From: Allium sativum
Taxonomy: Eukaryota > Streptophyta > Magnoliopsida > Asparagales > Amaryllidaceae
Length of the DNA: 64,000 nt
Reading direction: 5' to 3'
NCBI GenBank assembly: GCA_030737875.1
Contig: CM060920.1
Coordinates: 483,506,861-483,570,860, forward strand
This document shows positions 21,857-35,400 of the stretch, one piece after another (within the stretch, counting starts at the first letter, position 1; every line of letters begins with the position of its first letter). A program made the position numbers and the translations under genes. The notes under the pieces were generated by a model. The model saw only the letters and a program-made list of their open reading frames with translations, searched no databases and was not told the origin of the DNA.

Positions 21857-24779
21857 TGAGAGAACCTGTAACTTCCCCGTGAAGGAAAGAGCGGATACTT
21901 TGAGAACAACACACAAATGAACGCATACGGAAGAACATTTCATTGTTATTACAACAATTCCATCAGATACAAGAATATACAGAGTATAAATGAATAAATT
22001 ACATTCGATAAATATCAGAGATTACAATAAATTTCGTAGCAGCGGAAAATATACAAAACACAACTGAAAGTGATACACGGATACAGAGCTTTCCAAGCAT
22101 CGTTCCAGCTGTAAACCAGGTTCCTGTGAATATAAATCTGCAAAACCAAAACTACTAGCTGCCCGTGCGGAAAATAGGGGCACCCAGAGTTTAGGTTAAA
22201 ACAATAAACTCCAGGTCAGTCATGTGACTCGGGTGAGAACTAAAACAGTTATTAATATTGGTTTTAAAGTTAGGTAAATCAAGGGACCACGCCGTATAAC
22301 ACGGAACGGGTTTCCTCCCAAGAATACCAGTGCATAAAACAAACAGCGCAATGCTAAATAAAGAAAAATGAAGCTGTTATAAGACCCAGGTCCCATCACA
22401 CAATGCAACGCAAGCCAGAGGATAGGGTTTTCCCTTATAACAGCCAAAGCATGCTTGATACGTTTAAAACACCTTATTTGATACTATTATAAGTGTATAG
22501 TGTCAAAACAATTTCAATCATAAGTATCAATCATAGGCGGCATAGCTACCATCTACTATGTCGCCATACTAATTCTACAATTAAAACCGCAATATCACGT
22601 ATTGGAAATTGGATTCCGTCATGAGCCGAGGCAAGGGGCAAGCTCCTCTCCGCGTTCGAGACACTCTAGCAATGCCTCAGGACCCCACTATGATCCTTTG
22701 GAACCTCCAAGGCCGGTCCTCTCTTACTTTTGAGGATTAATTATTCCTGAACACACGTTTCCCGGTCCTTACAGACCTATATCCGAGGCGCCTCGTATCC
22801 AAAAACCACACAGGTGAAAAGTATATAAATGTCAGGGCTGGTAGGTCACTGACACCACCATAGCTAGAAAGAAACGTCGTGCACTCCTTGGGTCCGTATC
22901 CCGTTTTTGACTCATACCGAGGTGTGAGGCTCGCGAATTCACGTTATACACAAAGCTACGCCACACAGGCCGTGCTTTGATCATCAACCACAAGACTTTG
23001 CTTTTCAACAGAAGCCTTGATCAATTGCCACTTACGCATGCCACATTGGCAATTCACTCCATGCGACTGATGTCCGTCGATATACAACCTCTGAGCTCGT
23101 ATGTCTCAGAGAAGGGCGTTAAGCAAGAGAATAAATTCTCCGCCGCCAAACAGATGTATATTTAATAGAGATCAATCAACACAGAATAAAATCCAATGTC
23201 AGACACACAATCCATTTACAAGTTCGTTCTGGGTCTGAACGAAACCGGAGGCACTTTCCTCGCATATCCATCCATCTCCAAGTACGTCTGGACGATCACC
23301 AACTGTTTCCCTCATCCTGGGTGTACAGCCCAATCAAGATCATCAGTAATCACCCAAACGATGTGAAGACTTCCGGTCTTCAACCACCGTCTTCATCTTC
23401 GACATCTCGTCGAATTGGTTATTCAGAATGGGTATAAACCCGGCCTTTCTGAATAACCCACGTATATAATAAACGAATGTTACACAAACACAACAAACGC
23501 CTCATTCCAATTCAGAATATTCTTTTATTCACAAAATCACATTCTTAGGGAAATGTTCCCATTAATTTTATCCAAGATAAATTCTTCTAAATTTATTCTA
23601 TAATCTTCCTTTGGATATCATTTCAAACCATTTTATGGTTTTCCAAACTAGTCGGGATTAGCGAACCACACCGAAGTAATTATTTATTTTATTTCCCAAT
23701 CCCAACCTATATATCCCATGGAGCAAAACTGGTGATACTCCATTCCTAACACCACGGTGTTATCGGTAAAATTGATTACCATTTCACGTTCAAATCTAAT
23801 TAAAGATTTAACTATCGCATTGGAGCAAAACTGGTGGTACTCCATCCTCGATCACCTTTCAGATTTGATAATTTAAATTATCAATTCACATTTTAATCTA
23901 ATTAAAGATTCATTAAAACTCCACTTAGTTTTAATCTTCTCAAAAATCGATATCTTGCCTTTAACTGGGTTAAAGAACCAATGTCTTCTAAAACACGATT
24001 CACAATAAACCTAAATCACATTTGATATTAAATACAAGGCTTTGAGTAGAAAATATGTCGGCTTATATTCAATATCAAATTCTGAAACCAACAAATATCG
24101 TATTGGAAATAACGATATAAAATATATCTTTCAAATTCCCATAACCATATCTGCATAGTCACGAAATCCAACATCGAACTACTCCGAAGATAATTTCGAT
24201 TCAACTCCAGTCCAATCCACGTATTGGGAATATTGATTATTTTTAAAATCACTTTCAAATTCAATTTATTTATTTCAAAAATAAATTGATTTTAATTCTA
24301 GTTCAAAACTAGTTCATTTCGATAAAAATCTATTTTTATCTTTTCAAATGTGGAATTCTCCAGCTCAATTCTTCCCAAATCATTTCTTATGATTTTACAC
24401 AAATTATTAATATTTTTAATAATTTTATCAAGGCCCGTACAGTCGATTTCCATCAACGGCCATCGAACTGCACTTACAGCGACCTTTTTTCGAATTTGAT
24501 TTGGACATAATTCCAAATCCAACCGTTAGATTTCAAATTTCTAATATTCATTGGAAAGCTCTTTTCGATACGAACCCAACGGTTCCGGTTTTAGGAGAAT
24601 CCGACGGTCGGATCTCCCGCAATGTCCGTTTGAAATAAATGGTCGAAATTCACGAACTGCCACGGCGCGGCGCGTTCTATTTAGGCCATTATATATATAA
24701 TATATATATATTATATATATTTCGTCGATTTCCTTTTTAAAACGTATTTTATAAATCGTTTTAAATTCGTTTTCAAAAC

Positions 24780-25080
24780 CATTTCAACACTATATTCAAT
24801 TTCAGATCGATTTGATTTCAATCAATTCGAATTCAATTCAATTTCACTTTAATTTTATTTGAATTCATTTCTATTTTATTCGAATTCAAATTCGTTTCCT
24901 ATTCAGTTCGAATTCTAATTCGTTTTCTATTCAATTCGATTCGAGTTCATTTTCTATTCAATTCGAATCGAATTCATTTTATATTCGATTCGAATTCATT
25001 TCAAATTGATTCAATAAAATTTCAATTTCAATTTTATTCTAATTCAATTTGAATTTCATTTCAAAATATTAGATTTTGAA
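24780..25080. repeat. AATTC/TTCGAATT-rich tract in C LTR
   Basis: Degenerate direct repetition of TTCGAATTCATTT-like words, repeated at 32374-32674. Low complexity, no gene. A TA run at 24690-24720 precedes it and is longer in the other LTR. Confidence 0.8.
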
Positions 25081-25547
25081 ATCACTTTTCCATATTCATT
25101 ATAAAACGAATAAAATCGATATAAATATCGTTCGCGTCTAAATAACGCATCTCTACTCAACACGGCTTTATATTTTTCAAAAACTTCTTTATTCTATTCA
25201 ACAAATGAATATTTATCCCATTTAACACATGAATCTATATTTCTTTCAACACACGACTAATCTCAACACATGAGTACTGTCAACACATCACTATTTTTGT
25301 TATGTAAAATATTTTATAAAACTATGGTATCTAATCATTTGATTTTCAATTAGATTTCTACTGGGAAGTAGTTCTAATTTTAAATATGATAAAGATGTAA
25401 TTTTTATTATTTAAAATATTTCACCCAACACATGAATAGTTTCAACCCATAATCATTGTCAACACATGACTATTTTTATATTCAACACATGAATTTTCTT
25501 TTATAATATTCATTATTTTCCCGATTGGAATGAGGCCCAATCAATCA

Positions 25548-25569
25548 CCATATAATGTCAATTATATGG
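25548..25569. other. Hairpin CCATATAAT/ATTATATGG in C LTR
   Basis: Perfect 9-bp stem with a 4-base loop. It is also kept in the inverted copy C3 near 60960-60982, with a changed loop. Confidence 0.7.
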
Positions 25570-25843
25570 ATTTCCATACAACACATGTATATAATAGCAT
25601 TGAAAAATAATCAACCATCAACCAAAGTGAACTACACTGTATAAGCATCAAATATAGATATCTAACGCTTATAACAGCCTGTCAATCAATCGATCGACAT
25701 ATCTAATCAATCAGGATGAGTGAACTTCAAATTTCATCCCAACACCCGTGTGGGGTTTCAAACAATCAAACACAGATTTTAGTTGTGCAGTTGGGCGATG
25801 TGTAAAATTTATCGACCCAATCAATATCAGTCAAATCAGTGTA

Positions 25844-25871
25844 TATAAACAAATCGGCCGATTTGTTTATA
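25844..25871. other. 28-bp palindrome in C LTR
   Basis: Arms TATAAACAAATC and GATTTGTTTATA around GGCC form a perfect 28-bp palindrome. The C3 copy near 60656-60685 keeps both 12-base arms but has GGA in the centre. A further hairpin, CGTTAAAAAT (25894-25903) with ATTTTTAACG (25907-25916), follows and is also kept in C3. Confidence 0.75.
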
Positions 25872-26195
25872 AATATTTATTTATTCACTTTCACGTTAAA
25901 AATTATATTTTTAACGATAATATATTTTATTTTAACACATGAATTCCTATTCAGTTCATTTACACAATAAAATGATATTTTTATTTTTCTAACATATTTT
26001 AGAAAATTTCGGCGGCATAACGACACGATACTAGAAACGGGACGAGGCCTAGCCTTATCCCCGGTCTAGTGAAGGCCCACGCCATTCACACATCAATCAA
26101 ATCCATTCCATTTCACCAAACAATTCAATTCAAACCAATTAGACTAACCAACTACACAACCAAACTATTTAACAAACAAGCCATCCATGGTCTGT

Positions 26196-26236
26196 GGATG
26201 ACGGGTGCCGGGTGCTACTAAGCACCGTCTGCATCC
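26196..26236. other. GC hairpin in C LTR
   Basis: GGATG (26196-26200) pairs with CATCC (26232-26236), and inside it GGTGCT (26211-26216) pairs with AGCACC (26221-26226). It is present in the right LTR at about 33789-33835 and in C3 near 60494-60533, where the GGTGCT stem is kept and the outer stem contains a wobble. Confidence 0.7.
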
Positions 26237-26369
26237 TAGTATATATATAACTAGAAAAAGAAATTGAAAGGAGAGAAGTTCTCACCGATAGCTGATTCAA
26301 TTCCACGAATCTTCTTTGCATAAAATCTTCACCGATCTTGCCTTTTCATCTCCTTTGTTGCCCGTAGCC

Positions 26370-26960
26370 ACTACATATATAAAAATCGCACATTTTTATA
26401 TTTTGATGTCTTTAAAATAAAAATCACATTTTTATTTATTCATTTTCAATTTAGAAATCATATTTTTATAATCACTTCATATATTTAAAAATCGAATTTC
26501 TACTATGCTATTCAACATATAAAAATCGTATCTTTACTATGCTATTCAATATATAAAAATCCCATTTTTACACCGCTACTATATAGATAAAAATTCTATT
26601 TTTACATCGTTATCATCTATATAAAGATCTCGCCTTTTCAACTATAAAGATTTCTCCTTTTCAAATATAAAGACTTTATCTTTTCAAAAATATAGATTTC
26701 ATCGTTATGAAAATCACCACTTTATTTTCAAACCATTAAAAATCGTATTTTTAACTATGCTAAAATCGTGTTTCTAAAACACCGATATATTTATAAAGTT
26801 CGTATTTTTACAACAGGGATATACAACCAAAAACCATATTTTTAAACTAATCTTTTTATATTTTTATAAACAACGCTATTATATTTTTATAAATCATATT
26901 TATAAAAATCTGATTTTTATTTCTAAAAATCATATATGTATATATATATTTTTCTACAAC
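26370..26960. repeat. Array of A/T stem-loops in C LTR
   Basis: About twenty irregular units of 25-40 bp. Each unit is an A-rich arm followed by a short loop and a T-rich arm, for example TATAAAAATCGCACATTTTT. In the middle of the array the arms switch to AAAGA/TCTTT-type pairs. The same array lies at 33965-34560 and, inverted, at 59640-60360 in C3. Confidence 0.75.
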
Positions 26961-27109
26961 CATATGCTAATTTTAAATTTAAAACAATGCAAATTTATTT
27001 AAAAACAAAGATTTTTACGTTAAAACAAATATTTATTTATAAAACAATGTATATAGTAAATAAATAAATCAGTAAAAACTACCTTTCTCTACGTTTGAAT
27101 CCTTCAGGA

Positions 27110-27480
27110 ACACAACCGTTCTTTCAGACCATAGCCGCCCCTCTAGGGCTTCAATTTGCGCGAAATCCAAGGCTCAAGATGTCGATCTGAAGCTTCCACG
27201 AGGACAGCCTTCGAGAGAGCTTTCCAACGCCACCACCCATGCTTTGATCGACGGCCGCATGAAGCTTCGATCCTGGAACGAACGGCGGACGTCTGGGCGT
27301 TGCGGTCGACATCGGGGGGGGGGGGGGGGGGGGGGGAGAGCGGTCGTGGGTGGCGATGGCGAAGGGCGGAGGCGGCGGACAAGATCGAAAGGGGGGGGGC
27401 TCCGTCGCTGTTCGGTTTCCTTTTTTTTATAAAACTGAATTCGGTAATGAATTACAGAAGGGGGGCTTAGGGGATAAAGG
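27110..27480. other. GC-rich block and poly-G run in C LTR
   Basis: A locally GC-rich island in an AT-rich LTR, containing a 23-G run (27314-27336; 12 G at 34913-34924). Overlapping 60-140-codon frames on both strands read as Arg/Gly- or Pro-rich low-complexity text and are not kept between copies, so I do not call a gene. It lies just downstream of the likely minus-strand promoter and may be the start of the transcribed leader. Confidence 0.6.
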
Positions 27481-28401
27481 AGAAGGAGGGGCCCAATAAT
27501 ATTTAATTTAATTTTATTTTTATTTTTTTCTCCTAAGTGTTGACTTTTCGTCCGAGCTCGGAATCACACCCAACGACTGTCGCCACTAGCGTATTACCCC
27601 CATTACGAACACAATGGGAAATGTATCGCAAGCTGATTCGAACGTTACGATCAGTTTCCGTTGAACTTACATTTAAATCTCTATATTGAATTTTAAACGT
27701 ACATTTCAAATTACCGGGGTCACATACTAACTCGAAAAATTCCCAAAAAATATTTTCTAGCTTCCTATTGATGATACGGTCCTAACAAAACTAATTTCGT
27801 CGAATTCTGAGACCGTTAGAAAAATGGCCAATTTCCAGTCGATTGAAATCAACTAAAACTGGTCAAACGCGTTTTCCTTTGCCACGCTCACATATTGATT
27901 CGAAAAATTATGAAATTTGGAATCTAGCAATAACTTTACAACACAGACCTAACAAAACTGGTTTCGTCGAAATCCGAGGTCGTTTGCAAAATGTCTATTT
28001 TTAAGGGCCTGAATTCCATAGCGACTATTCAGAATTTTCAACTGGACATATCTTTTGATTCCCACTATGAAATCTTGATTTTTCGGATTCGTTGGAAAGA
28101 TATTATCAAATAGATCCTAATGTTTTTGGTTTCACTAAAATCCGGTTTATTTTGCACCCGGTATGTTCAATTGAAGTTTGAAATCGAATTATCGAACTAC
28201 CGCGCCATTTTCAATTCTATTTATAATTATATATAATTATTTATATTCTAACGACGACGTATATAAATATATACGTCGAATTCTATTCAAAATAAATTTC
28301 TCGTCGATATTATTTAAAATAATCCATTTTAAATATTCAAAATTCGCTAAAATTGCCAAAATAAAAATTTTAAACTGGCCCAGATTTTCCGGGTTATTAC
28401 A

Positions 28402-28413
28402 ATCTCTCCCACT
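28402..28413 (-). promoter_or_regulatory. Polypurine tract of element C
   Basis: The minus strand reads AAGTGGGAGAGAT against the TGTAATAACC start of the 3' LTR. The adjoining TTTTCGTCCCCGAAAAGG resembles the corresponding part of element A. Confidence 0.75.
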
Positions 28414-29435
28414 TAAAACTTTTCGTCCCCGAAAAGGAACAAAGTCGAAAGTGGTTTGATTAATCAACTCTACGTCCATTGTTTTGATTACGGCTTAAGT
28501 TCTTCAACCTTTCAGTTTCTAAGAACTTTCAAAATTTCAAAATTTTGGCTAACACCCTAAATTTCCGAAAAATTTCGCCATAACCTCCCCTGCACCGGGA
28601 GCATCGGGGAATTTCAAATAGCTTCCCCGGTCCTTCAGATCTCAAAAAGAAAAAGAAAAAGCCAAGCGGCTAGCCAATAGGCTCACAAAATCATCATCAC
28701 CCAAACAAAACAGGAAATTATGTAGTAAACATGTACCTATTTGTCGGGCAAACAAATTTTATTCTTCGGCTCTAGCCTCCTTGCTATGACCTGTTCAATG
28801 TAAGTATATGTATGTGCAAGCAAATGCGACCAATTTTCAATACAATTCAATATTTGATTCAATTAGGCATAAATGGATAAAAATTAGCAAACAAATAAAC
28901 AAACAACACCAACATCAATCAATTAGTGGATTAGAGTTTCAAATTCATAATTTTGATACATATATACAAAAAATCATGTTTTGATGCCAATTCACAACAA
29001 TGTATTCTAGCTATATAAGTTTTGGTTCTCACACCAGTCTAATGGAAATATATAGAAATCACACCTTCGAAACACGATTATAAATACTGATGATGTGGCC
29101 ACATCACCAGAATTATCCCCGGGTGTCTAGAATGTGACACTATATCTATCCAGTATATCAAAACTTTGACTATACGTTCATGACGCGTATACGCGAAATC
29201 TATATATACTCGATTGTCCATATTCAAAATAAATAAATATTCAAATACGTATAAAACGATTTAAATTTTAAAACAAAATTGTTTTCAATTGGAAAATATA
29301 CTCTTCACACTCGTTCTAGGATACTACTGATCCTATCTCTAACGAGTCATTCTAATTGGATGTTGCTAATCCAATATCTGATGAGTTCTTTCGTATGGTT
29401 CTAATGTGTCTTGTTCTCGAGCTCTGTAAACCAAA

Positions 29436-29447
29436 GCTCTGATACCA
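29436..29447 (-). promoter_or_regulatory. Primer-binding site of element C
   Basis: The minus strand reads TGGTATCAGAGC, the exact initiator-Met tRNA complement, starting two bases inside the 5' LTR edge at 29450. Confidence 0.9.
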
Positions 29448-29449
29448 AC

Positions 29450-32400
29450 TGAGAGAACCTGTAACTTCCCCGTGAAGGAAAGAGCGGATACTTTGAGAAC
29501 AACAAACAAATGAACGCATACGGAAGAACATTTCATTGTTATTACAACAATTCCATCAGATACAAGAATATACAGAGTATAAATGAATAAATTACATTCG
29601 ATAAATATCAGAGATTACAATAAATTTCGTAGCAGCGGAAAATATACAAAACACAACTGAAAGTGATACACGGATACAGAGCTTTCCGAGCATCGTTCCA
29701 GCTGTAAACCAGGTTCCTGTGAATATAAATCTGCAAAACCAAAACTACTAGCTGCCCGTGCGGAAAATAGGGGCACCCAGAGTTTAGGTTAAAACAATAA
29801 ACTCCAGGTCAGTCATGTGACTGGGGTGAGAACTAAAACAGTTATTAATATTGGTTTTAAAGTTAGGTAAATCAAGGGACCACGCCGTATAACACGGAAC
29901 GGGTTTCCTCCCAAGAATACCAGTGCATAAAACAAACAGCGCAATGCTAAATAAAGAAAAATGAAGCTGTTATAAGACCCAGGTCCCATCACACAATGCA
30001 ACGCAAGCCGGAGGATAGGGTTTTCCCTTATAACAGCCAAAGCATGCTTGATACGTTTAAAACACCTTATTTGATACTATTATAAGTGTATAGTATCAAA
30101 TCAATTTTAATCATAAGTATCAATCATAGGCGGCATAGCTACCATCTACTATGTCGCCATACTAGTTCTACAATTAAAACCGCAATATCACGTATTGGAA
30201 ATTGGATTCCGTCATGAGCCGAGGCAAGGGGCAAGCTCCTCTCCGCGTTCGAGACACTCTAGCAATGCCTCAGGACCCCACTATGATCCTTTGGAACCTC
30301 CAAGGCCGGTCCTCTCTTACTTTTGAGGATTAATTATTCCTGAACACACGATTCCCGGTCCTTACAGACCTATATCCGAGGCGCCTCGTATCCAACAACC
30401 ACATAGGTGAAAAGTATATAAATGTCAGGGCTGGTAGGTCACTGACACCACCATAGCTAGAAAGAAACGTCGTGCACTCCTTGGGTCCGTATCCCGATTT
30501 TGACTCATACCGAGGTGTGAGGCTCGCGAATTCACGTTATACACAAAGCTACGCCACACAGGCCGTGCTTTGATCATCAACCACAAGACTTTGCTTTTCA
30601 ACAGAAGCCTTGATCAATTGCCACTTACGCATGCCACATTGGCAATTCACTCCATGCGACTGATGTCCGTCGATATACAACCTCTGAGCTCGTATGTCTC
30701 AGAGAAGGGCGTTAAGCAAGAGAATAAATTCTCCGCCGCCAAACAGATGTATATTTAATAGAGATCAATCAACACATAATAAAATCCAATGTCAGACACA
30801 CAATCCATTTACAAGTTCGTTCTGGGTCTGAACGAAACCGGAGGCACTTTCCTCGCATATCCATCCATCTCCAAGTACGTCTGGACGATCACCAACTGTT
30901 TCCCTCATCCTGGGTGTACAGCCCAATCAAGATCATCAGTAATCACCCAAACGATGTGAAGACTTCCGGTCTTCAACCACCGTCTTCATCTTCGACATCT
31001 CGTCGAATTGGTTATTCAGAATGGGTATAAACCCGGCCTTTCTGAATAACCCACGTATATAATAAACGAATGTTACACAAACACAACAAACGCCTCATTC
31101 CAATTCAGAATATTCTTTTATTCACAAAATCACATTCTTAGGGAAATGTTCCCATTAATTTTATCCAAGATAAATTCTTCTAAATTTATTCTATTATCTT
31201 CCTTTGGATATCATTTCAAACCATTTTATGGTTTTCCAAACTAGTCGGGATTAGCGAACCACACCGAAGTAATTATTTATTTTATTTCCCAATCCCAACC
31301 TATATATCCCATGGAGCAAAACTGGTGATACTCCATTCCTAACACCACGGTGTTATCGGTAAAATTGATTACCATTTCACGTTCAAATCTAATTAAAGAT
31401 TTAACTATCGCATTGGAGCAAAACTGGTGGTACTCCATCCTCGATCACCTTTCAGATTTGATAATTTAAATTATCAATTCACATTTTAATCTAATTAAAG
31501 ATTCATTAAAACTCCACTTAGTTTTAATCTTCTCAAAAATCGATATCTTGCCTTTAACTGGGTTAAAGAACCAATGTCTTCTAAAACACGATTCACAATA
31601 AACCTAAATCACATTTGATATTAAATACAAGGCTTTGAATAGAAAATATATCGGCTTATATTCAATATCAAATTCTGAAACCAACAAATATCGTATTGGA
31701 AATAACGATATAAAATATATCTTTCAAATTCCCATAACCATATCTGCATAGTCACGAAATCCAACATCGAACTAGTCCGAAGATAATTTCGATTCAACTC
31801 CAGTCCAATCCACGTATTGGGAATATTGATTATTTTTAAAATCACTTTCAAATTCAATTTATTTATTTCAAAAAATAAATTGATTTTAATTCTAGTTCAA
31901 AACTAGTTCATTTCGATAAAAATCTATTTTTATCTTTTCAAATGTGGAATTCTCCAGCTCAATTCTTCCCAAATCATTTCTTATGATTTTACACAAATTA
32001 TTAATATTTTTAATAATTTTATCAAGGCCCGTACAGTCGATTTCCATCAACGGCCATCGAACTGCACTTACAGCGACCTTTTTTCGAATTTGATTTGGAC
32101 ATAATTCCAAATCCAACCGTTAGATTTCAAATTTCTAATATTCATTGGAAAGCTCTTTTCGATACGAACCCAACGGTTCCGGTTTTAGGAGAATCCGACG
32201 GTCGGATCTCCCGCAATGTCCGTTTGAAATAAATGGTCGAAATTCACGAACTGCCGCGGCGCGGCGCGTTCTATTCAGGCCATTATATATATAATATATA
32301 TATATATATATTATATATATTTCGTCGATTTCCTTTTTAAAACGTATTTTATAAATCGTTTTAAATTCGTTTTCAAAACCATTTCAACACTATATTCAAT

Positions 32401-35400
32401 TTCAGATCGATTTGATTTCAATCAATTCGAATTCAATTCAATTTCACTTTAATTTTATTTGAATTCATTTCTATTTTATTCGAATTCAAATTCGTTTCCT
32501 ATTCAGTTCGAATTCTAATTCGTTTTCTATTCAATTCGATTCGAGTTCATTTTCTATTCAATTCGAATCGAATTCATTTTATATTCGATTCGAATTCATT
32601 TCAAATTGATTCAATAAAATTTCAATTTCAATTTTATTCTAATTCAATTTGAATTTCATTTCAAAATATTAGATTTTGAAATCACTTTTCCATATTCATT
32701 ATAAAACGAATAAAATCGATATAAATATCGTTCGCGTCTAAATAACGCATCTCTACTCAACACGGCTTTATATTTTTCAAAAACTTCTTTATTCTATTCA
32801 ACAAATGAATATTTATCCCATTCAACACGTGAATCTATATTTCTTTCAACACACGACTAATCTCAACACATGAGTACTGTCAACACATCACTATTTTTGT
32901 TATGTAAAATATTTTATAAAACTATGGTATCTAATCGTTTGATTTTCAATTAGATTTCTACTGGGAAGTAGTTCTAATTTTAAATATGATAAAGATGTAA
33001 TTTTTATTATTTAAAATATTTCACCCAACACATGAATAGTTTCAACCCATAATCATTGTCAACACATGACTATTTTTATATTCAACACATGAATTTTCTT
33101 TTATAATATTCATTATTTTCCCGATTGGAATAAGGCCCAATCAATCACCATATAATGTCAATTATATGGATTTCCATACAACACATGTATATAATAGCAT
33201 TGAAAAATAATCAACCATCAACCAAAGTGCACTACACTGTATAAGCATCAAATATAGATATCTAACGCTTATAACAGCCTGTCAATCAATCGATCGACAT
33301 ATCTAATCAATCAGGATGAGTGAACTTCAAATTTCATCCCAACACCCGTGTGGGGTTTCAAACAATCAAACACAGATTTTAGTTGTGCAGTTGGGCGATG
33401 TGTAAAATTTATCGACCCAATCAATATCAGTCAAATCAGTGTATATAAACAAATCGGCCGATTTGTTTATAAATATTTATTTATTCACTTTCACGTTAAA
33501 AATTATATTTTTAACGATAATATATTTTATTTTAACACATGAATTCCTATTCAGTTCATTTACACAATAAAATGATATTTTTATTTTTCTAACATATTTT
33601 AGAAAATTTCGGCGGCATAACGGCACGATACTAGAAACGGGACGAGGCCTAGCCTTATCCCCGGTCTAGTGAAGGCCCACGCCATTCACACATCAATCAA
33701 ATCCATTCCATTTAACCAAACAATTCAATTCAAACCAATTAGACTAACCAACTACACAACCAAACTATTTAACAAACAAGCCATCCATGGTCTGTGGATG
33801 ACGGGTGTCGGGTGCTACTAAGCACCGTCTGCATCCTAGTATATATATAACTAGAAAAAGAAATTGAAAGGTGAGAAGTTCTCACCGATAGCTGATTCAA
33901 TTCCAGACTCTTCTTTGCATAAAATCTTCACCGATCTTGCCTTTTCATCTCCTTTGTTGCCCGTAGCCACTACATATATAAAAATCGCACATTTTTATAT
34001 TTTGATGTCTTTAAAATAAAAATCATATTTTTATTTATTCATTTTCAATTTAGAAATCATATTTTTATAATCACTTCATATATTTAAAAATCGAATTTCT
34101 ACTATGCTATTCAACATATAAAAATCGTATCTTTACTATGCTATTCAATATATAAAAATCCCATTTTTACACCGCTACTATATAGATAAAAAATCTATTT
34201 TTACATCGTTATCATCTATATAAAGATCTCGCCTTTTCAACTATAAAGATTTCTCCTTTTCAAATATAAAGACTTTATCTTTTCAAAAATATAGATTTCA
34301 TCGTTATGAAAATCACCACTTTATTTTCAAACCATTAAAAATCGTATTTTTAACTATGCTAAAATCGTGTTTCTAAAACACCGATATATTTATAAAGTTC
34401 GTATTTTTACAACAGGGATACACAACCAAAAACCATATTTTTAAACTAATCTTTTTATATTTTTATAAACAACGCTATTATATTTTTATAAATCATATTT
34501 ATAAAAATCTGATTTTTATTTCTAAAAATCATATATGTATATATATTTTTTTCTACAACCATATGCTAATTTTAAATTTAAAACAATGCAAATTTATTTA
34601 AAAACAAAGATTTTTACGTTAAAACAAATATTTATTTATAAAACAATGTATATAGTAAATAAATAAATCAGTAAAAACTACCTTTCTCTACGTTTGAATC
34701 CTTCAGGAACACAACCGTTCTTTCAGACCATAGCCGCCCCTCTAGGGCTTCAATTTGCGCGAAATCCAATGCTCAAGATGTCGATCTGAAGCTTCCACGA
34801 GGGCAGCCTTCGAGAGAGCTTTCCAACGCCACCACCCATGCTTTGATCGACGGCCGCATGAAGCTTCGATCCTGGAACGAACGGCGGACGTCTGGGCGTT
34901 GCGGTCGACATCGGGGGGGGGGGGAAGAGCGGTCGTGGGTGGCGATGGCGAAGGGCGGAGGCGGCGGACAAGATCGAAAGGGGGGGGGCTCCGTCGCTAT
35001 TCGGTTTCCTTTTTTTTTTTTTATAAAACTGAATTCGGTAATGAATTACAGAAGGGGGGCTTAGGGGATAAAGGAGAAGGAGGGGCCCAATAATATTTAA
35101 TTTTATTTTATTTTTATTTTTTCTCCTAAGTGTTGACTTTTCGTCCGAGCTCGGAATCACACCCAACGACTGTCGCCACTAGCGTATTACACCCATTCCG
35201 AACACAATGGGAAATGTATCGCAAGCTGATTCGAACGTTACGATCAGTTTCCGTTGAACTTACATTTAAATCTCTATATTGAATTTTAAACGTACATTTC
35301 AAATTAACGGGGTCACATACTAACTCGAAAAATTCCCGAAAAATATTTTCTAGCTTCCTATTGATGATACGGTCCTAACAAAACTAATTTCGTCGAATTC

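Larger units (their letters stand above)
21857..28401 (-). mobile_element. Element C, 3' LTR (6545 bp)
   Basis: Plus strand starts TGAGAGAACCTGTAACTTCC and ends GGGTTATTACA. The copy at 29450-35994 is the same length, with scattered substitutions and small indels (length changes in a poly-G run and a TA run), so both are similar in age and young. Order on the plus strand: a conserved leader edge, AATTC-rich DNA, CAACACATGAAT-type repeats, conserved hairpins, an A/T stem-loop array, a GC-rich block, then U3. There is no coding capacity: open stretches are short and lie in the GC block. Confidence 0.95.
28402..29449 (-). mobile_element. Element C interior (1048 bp, noncoding)
   Basis: The whole interior between the LTRs of C. 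It keeps a polypurine tract at one end and a primer-binding site at the other, but I find no gag, protease, RT, RNase H or integrase similarity and no frame of 60 codons or more outside the LTR-edge overlap at 28237-28479. The right 430 bp is also present in C2 at 56213-56648, so that end is kept between copies. The element must depend on proteins made elsewhere. Confidence 0.9.

Noticed and set aside
27314..27336. 23-base poly-G run as a biological signal
   Set aside because: It differs in length from its sister (12 G) and such runs are prone to sequencing and assembly error.
27143..27470. Arg/Gly- or Pro-rich frames in the GC block of family-C LTRs (also 34750-35166 and 59274-59501)
   Set aside because: Low complexity, open on both strands, disrupted by poly-G length changes and not conserved between copies.
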